Source: Thalassotalea sp. (lineage in GTDB: Bacteria; Pseudomonadota; Gammaproteobacteria; Enterobacterales; Alteromonadaceae). Taken from it: a stretch of 64,000 nt of DNA. Shown here piece after piece: positions 63,550 through 64,000 of the stretch. The translations under genes and the position numbers were made by a program. Every line of letters starts with the position of its first letter. The first letter of the stretch is position 1. Location of the stretch: NCBI GenBank assembly GCA_029237915.1, contig JAQWHD010000037.1, forward strand, positions 1 through 64,000. Direction: 5' to 3'. The notes below the pieces were generated by a model that was given only the letters and a program-made list of their open reading frames with translations, was not told where the DNA came from and ran no database searches.

Positions 63550-64000
63550 ATGGTAATGAAACACAAACTAACCAGTAAATATGCCTATGGTCTATTACTG
63601 TTATTAGTTTTGCTGACTTTTGTATTCTCAATTGGTTTTGGGGTTAGCAGTGTTGGTCATCAAGCTGTTTGGCAATGTTTTACTTCGCAATGTGAGCAAG
63701 ACATATACCAAACTATCTTATTTGATATACGCTTACCTCGAGTGCTATTAGGTTTCTTGGCTGGTTTTGGCTTAGCGATTGCAGGGGCATTATTGCAAAA
63801 CGTGACACGCAATCCATTAGCCGATCCCTACCTTTTTGGTATTGTTGCCGGCGCAGGGCTTGGTGCTACCTTAGCGAGTTTATTACCGGCGAGTATTGCA
63901 TTTATATCAACACCAATAGCGGCGTTTATTGGAGCACTAGCGGCTATAACTATCGTATTAGCAGTGGTATTGAATAATAATTGGCGACGCATAGAACACT
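63550..64000 (+). CDS. btuC: FecCD/BtuC-family permease, 5' part (cut by window end)
   Basis: An open frame from the ATG at 63550 to the window edge (150 codons, no stop). The translation has a first membrane helix (about 13-33) and the family motif RLPRVLLGFLAGFGLAIAG followed by QNVTRNPLADPYLFGI, typical of BtuC/FecD permeases. It is the membrane partner of the ATPase just upstream. A periplasmic binding protein (btuF) may follow outside the window. Confidence 0.9.
   Translation, partial: MVMKHKLTSKYAYGLLLLLVLLTFVFSIGFGVSSVGHQAVWQCFTSQCEQDIYQTILFDIRLPRVLLGFLAGFGLAIAGALLQNVTRNPLADPYLFGIVAGAGLGATLASLLPASIAFISTPIAAFIGALAAITIVLAVVLNNNWRRIEH

Noticed and set aside
1-64000. CRISPR arrays, prophage or insertion sequences
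   Set aside because: No regularly spaced repeats, transposase, integrase or terminal inverted repeats were seen on either strand.

Overview
The window looks like chromosomal DNA from a marine gammaproteobacterium of the Alteromonadales, most likely the Colwelliaceae (Thalassotalea/Colwellia type). This is inferred from the AT-rich composition, the protein sequences and the gene order. No phage, insertion sequence or CRISPR array is visible. Much of the order matches blocks known from Escherichia coli: tol-pal followed by a tRNA-Lys array, aspS/ruvC/ruvAB, cmoAB, rsxABCDGE-nth, rcsF-trmO...proS and alaA-yfbR. Lineage-specific genes sit between these blocks.

Layout. 1-870: a 7-bp minisatellite and a minus-strand tRNA-Lys array (three intact copies plus one decayed copy). 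1038-6399: ybgC-tolQRAB-pal-cpoB on the minus strand. 6400-6934: a probable unannotated small RNA with its own promoter, operator-like palindrome and terminator. 6935-8924: an xdhC-mocA pair and a DUF3718-like secreted protein. 9141-13523: ruvB, ruvA, ruvC and aspS. 13763-19618: two tandem paralogous diguanylate cyclases, each with three solute-binding domains. 19907-23059: cmoA, cmoB and a dGTPase-family protein. 23117-28758: a patatin-like protein, a VOC protein, a Ser/Thr kinase with an unassigned C-terminal half, and an MltF-like lytic transglycosylase with two solute-binding domains. 28785-32850: an outer-membrane protein, dgkA and feoABC behind a Fur-box-like site. 33103-35016: a membrane GGDEF-EAL protein with both catalytic motifs degenerate. 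35173-41884: the Rnf/Rsx electron-transport operon and nth. 41919-46334: gloA, yaeQ, an M28 peptidase and a DUF885 lipoprotein. 46495-53438: a hybrid histidine kinase, a hairpin-dense spacer, rcsF, trmO, trhO and proS. 53439-57034: a long leader and a two-gene operon made of a GshB-like ATP-grasp ligase and a fusion of an N-formylglutamate-amidohydrolase-like domain to a QEGLA (DUF1704) metallopeptidase-like domain. 57237-62375: guaC, an LRAT-like protein, alaA, yfbR and HMG-CoA reductase. 62463-64000: a cobalamin riboswitch in front of btuD and btuC (cut by the window end).

Functional themes are envelope integrity (Tol-Pal, RcsF, lytic transglycosylase), c-di-GMP and phosphorelay signalling, tRNA modification (CmoAB, TrmO, TrhO), DNA repair (RuvABC, Nth), iron and cobalamin uptake, and redox (Rnf). 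The best candidate for an undescribed system is the ATP-grasp plus amidohydrolase-QEGLA operon at 54022-57034. Its leader could fold into two mutually exclusive structures, one of which buries the ribosome-binding site. The best candidate for an undescribed RNA is at about 6732-6833.
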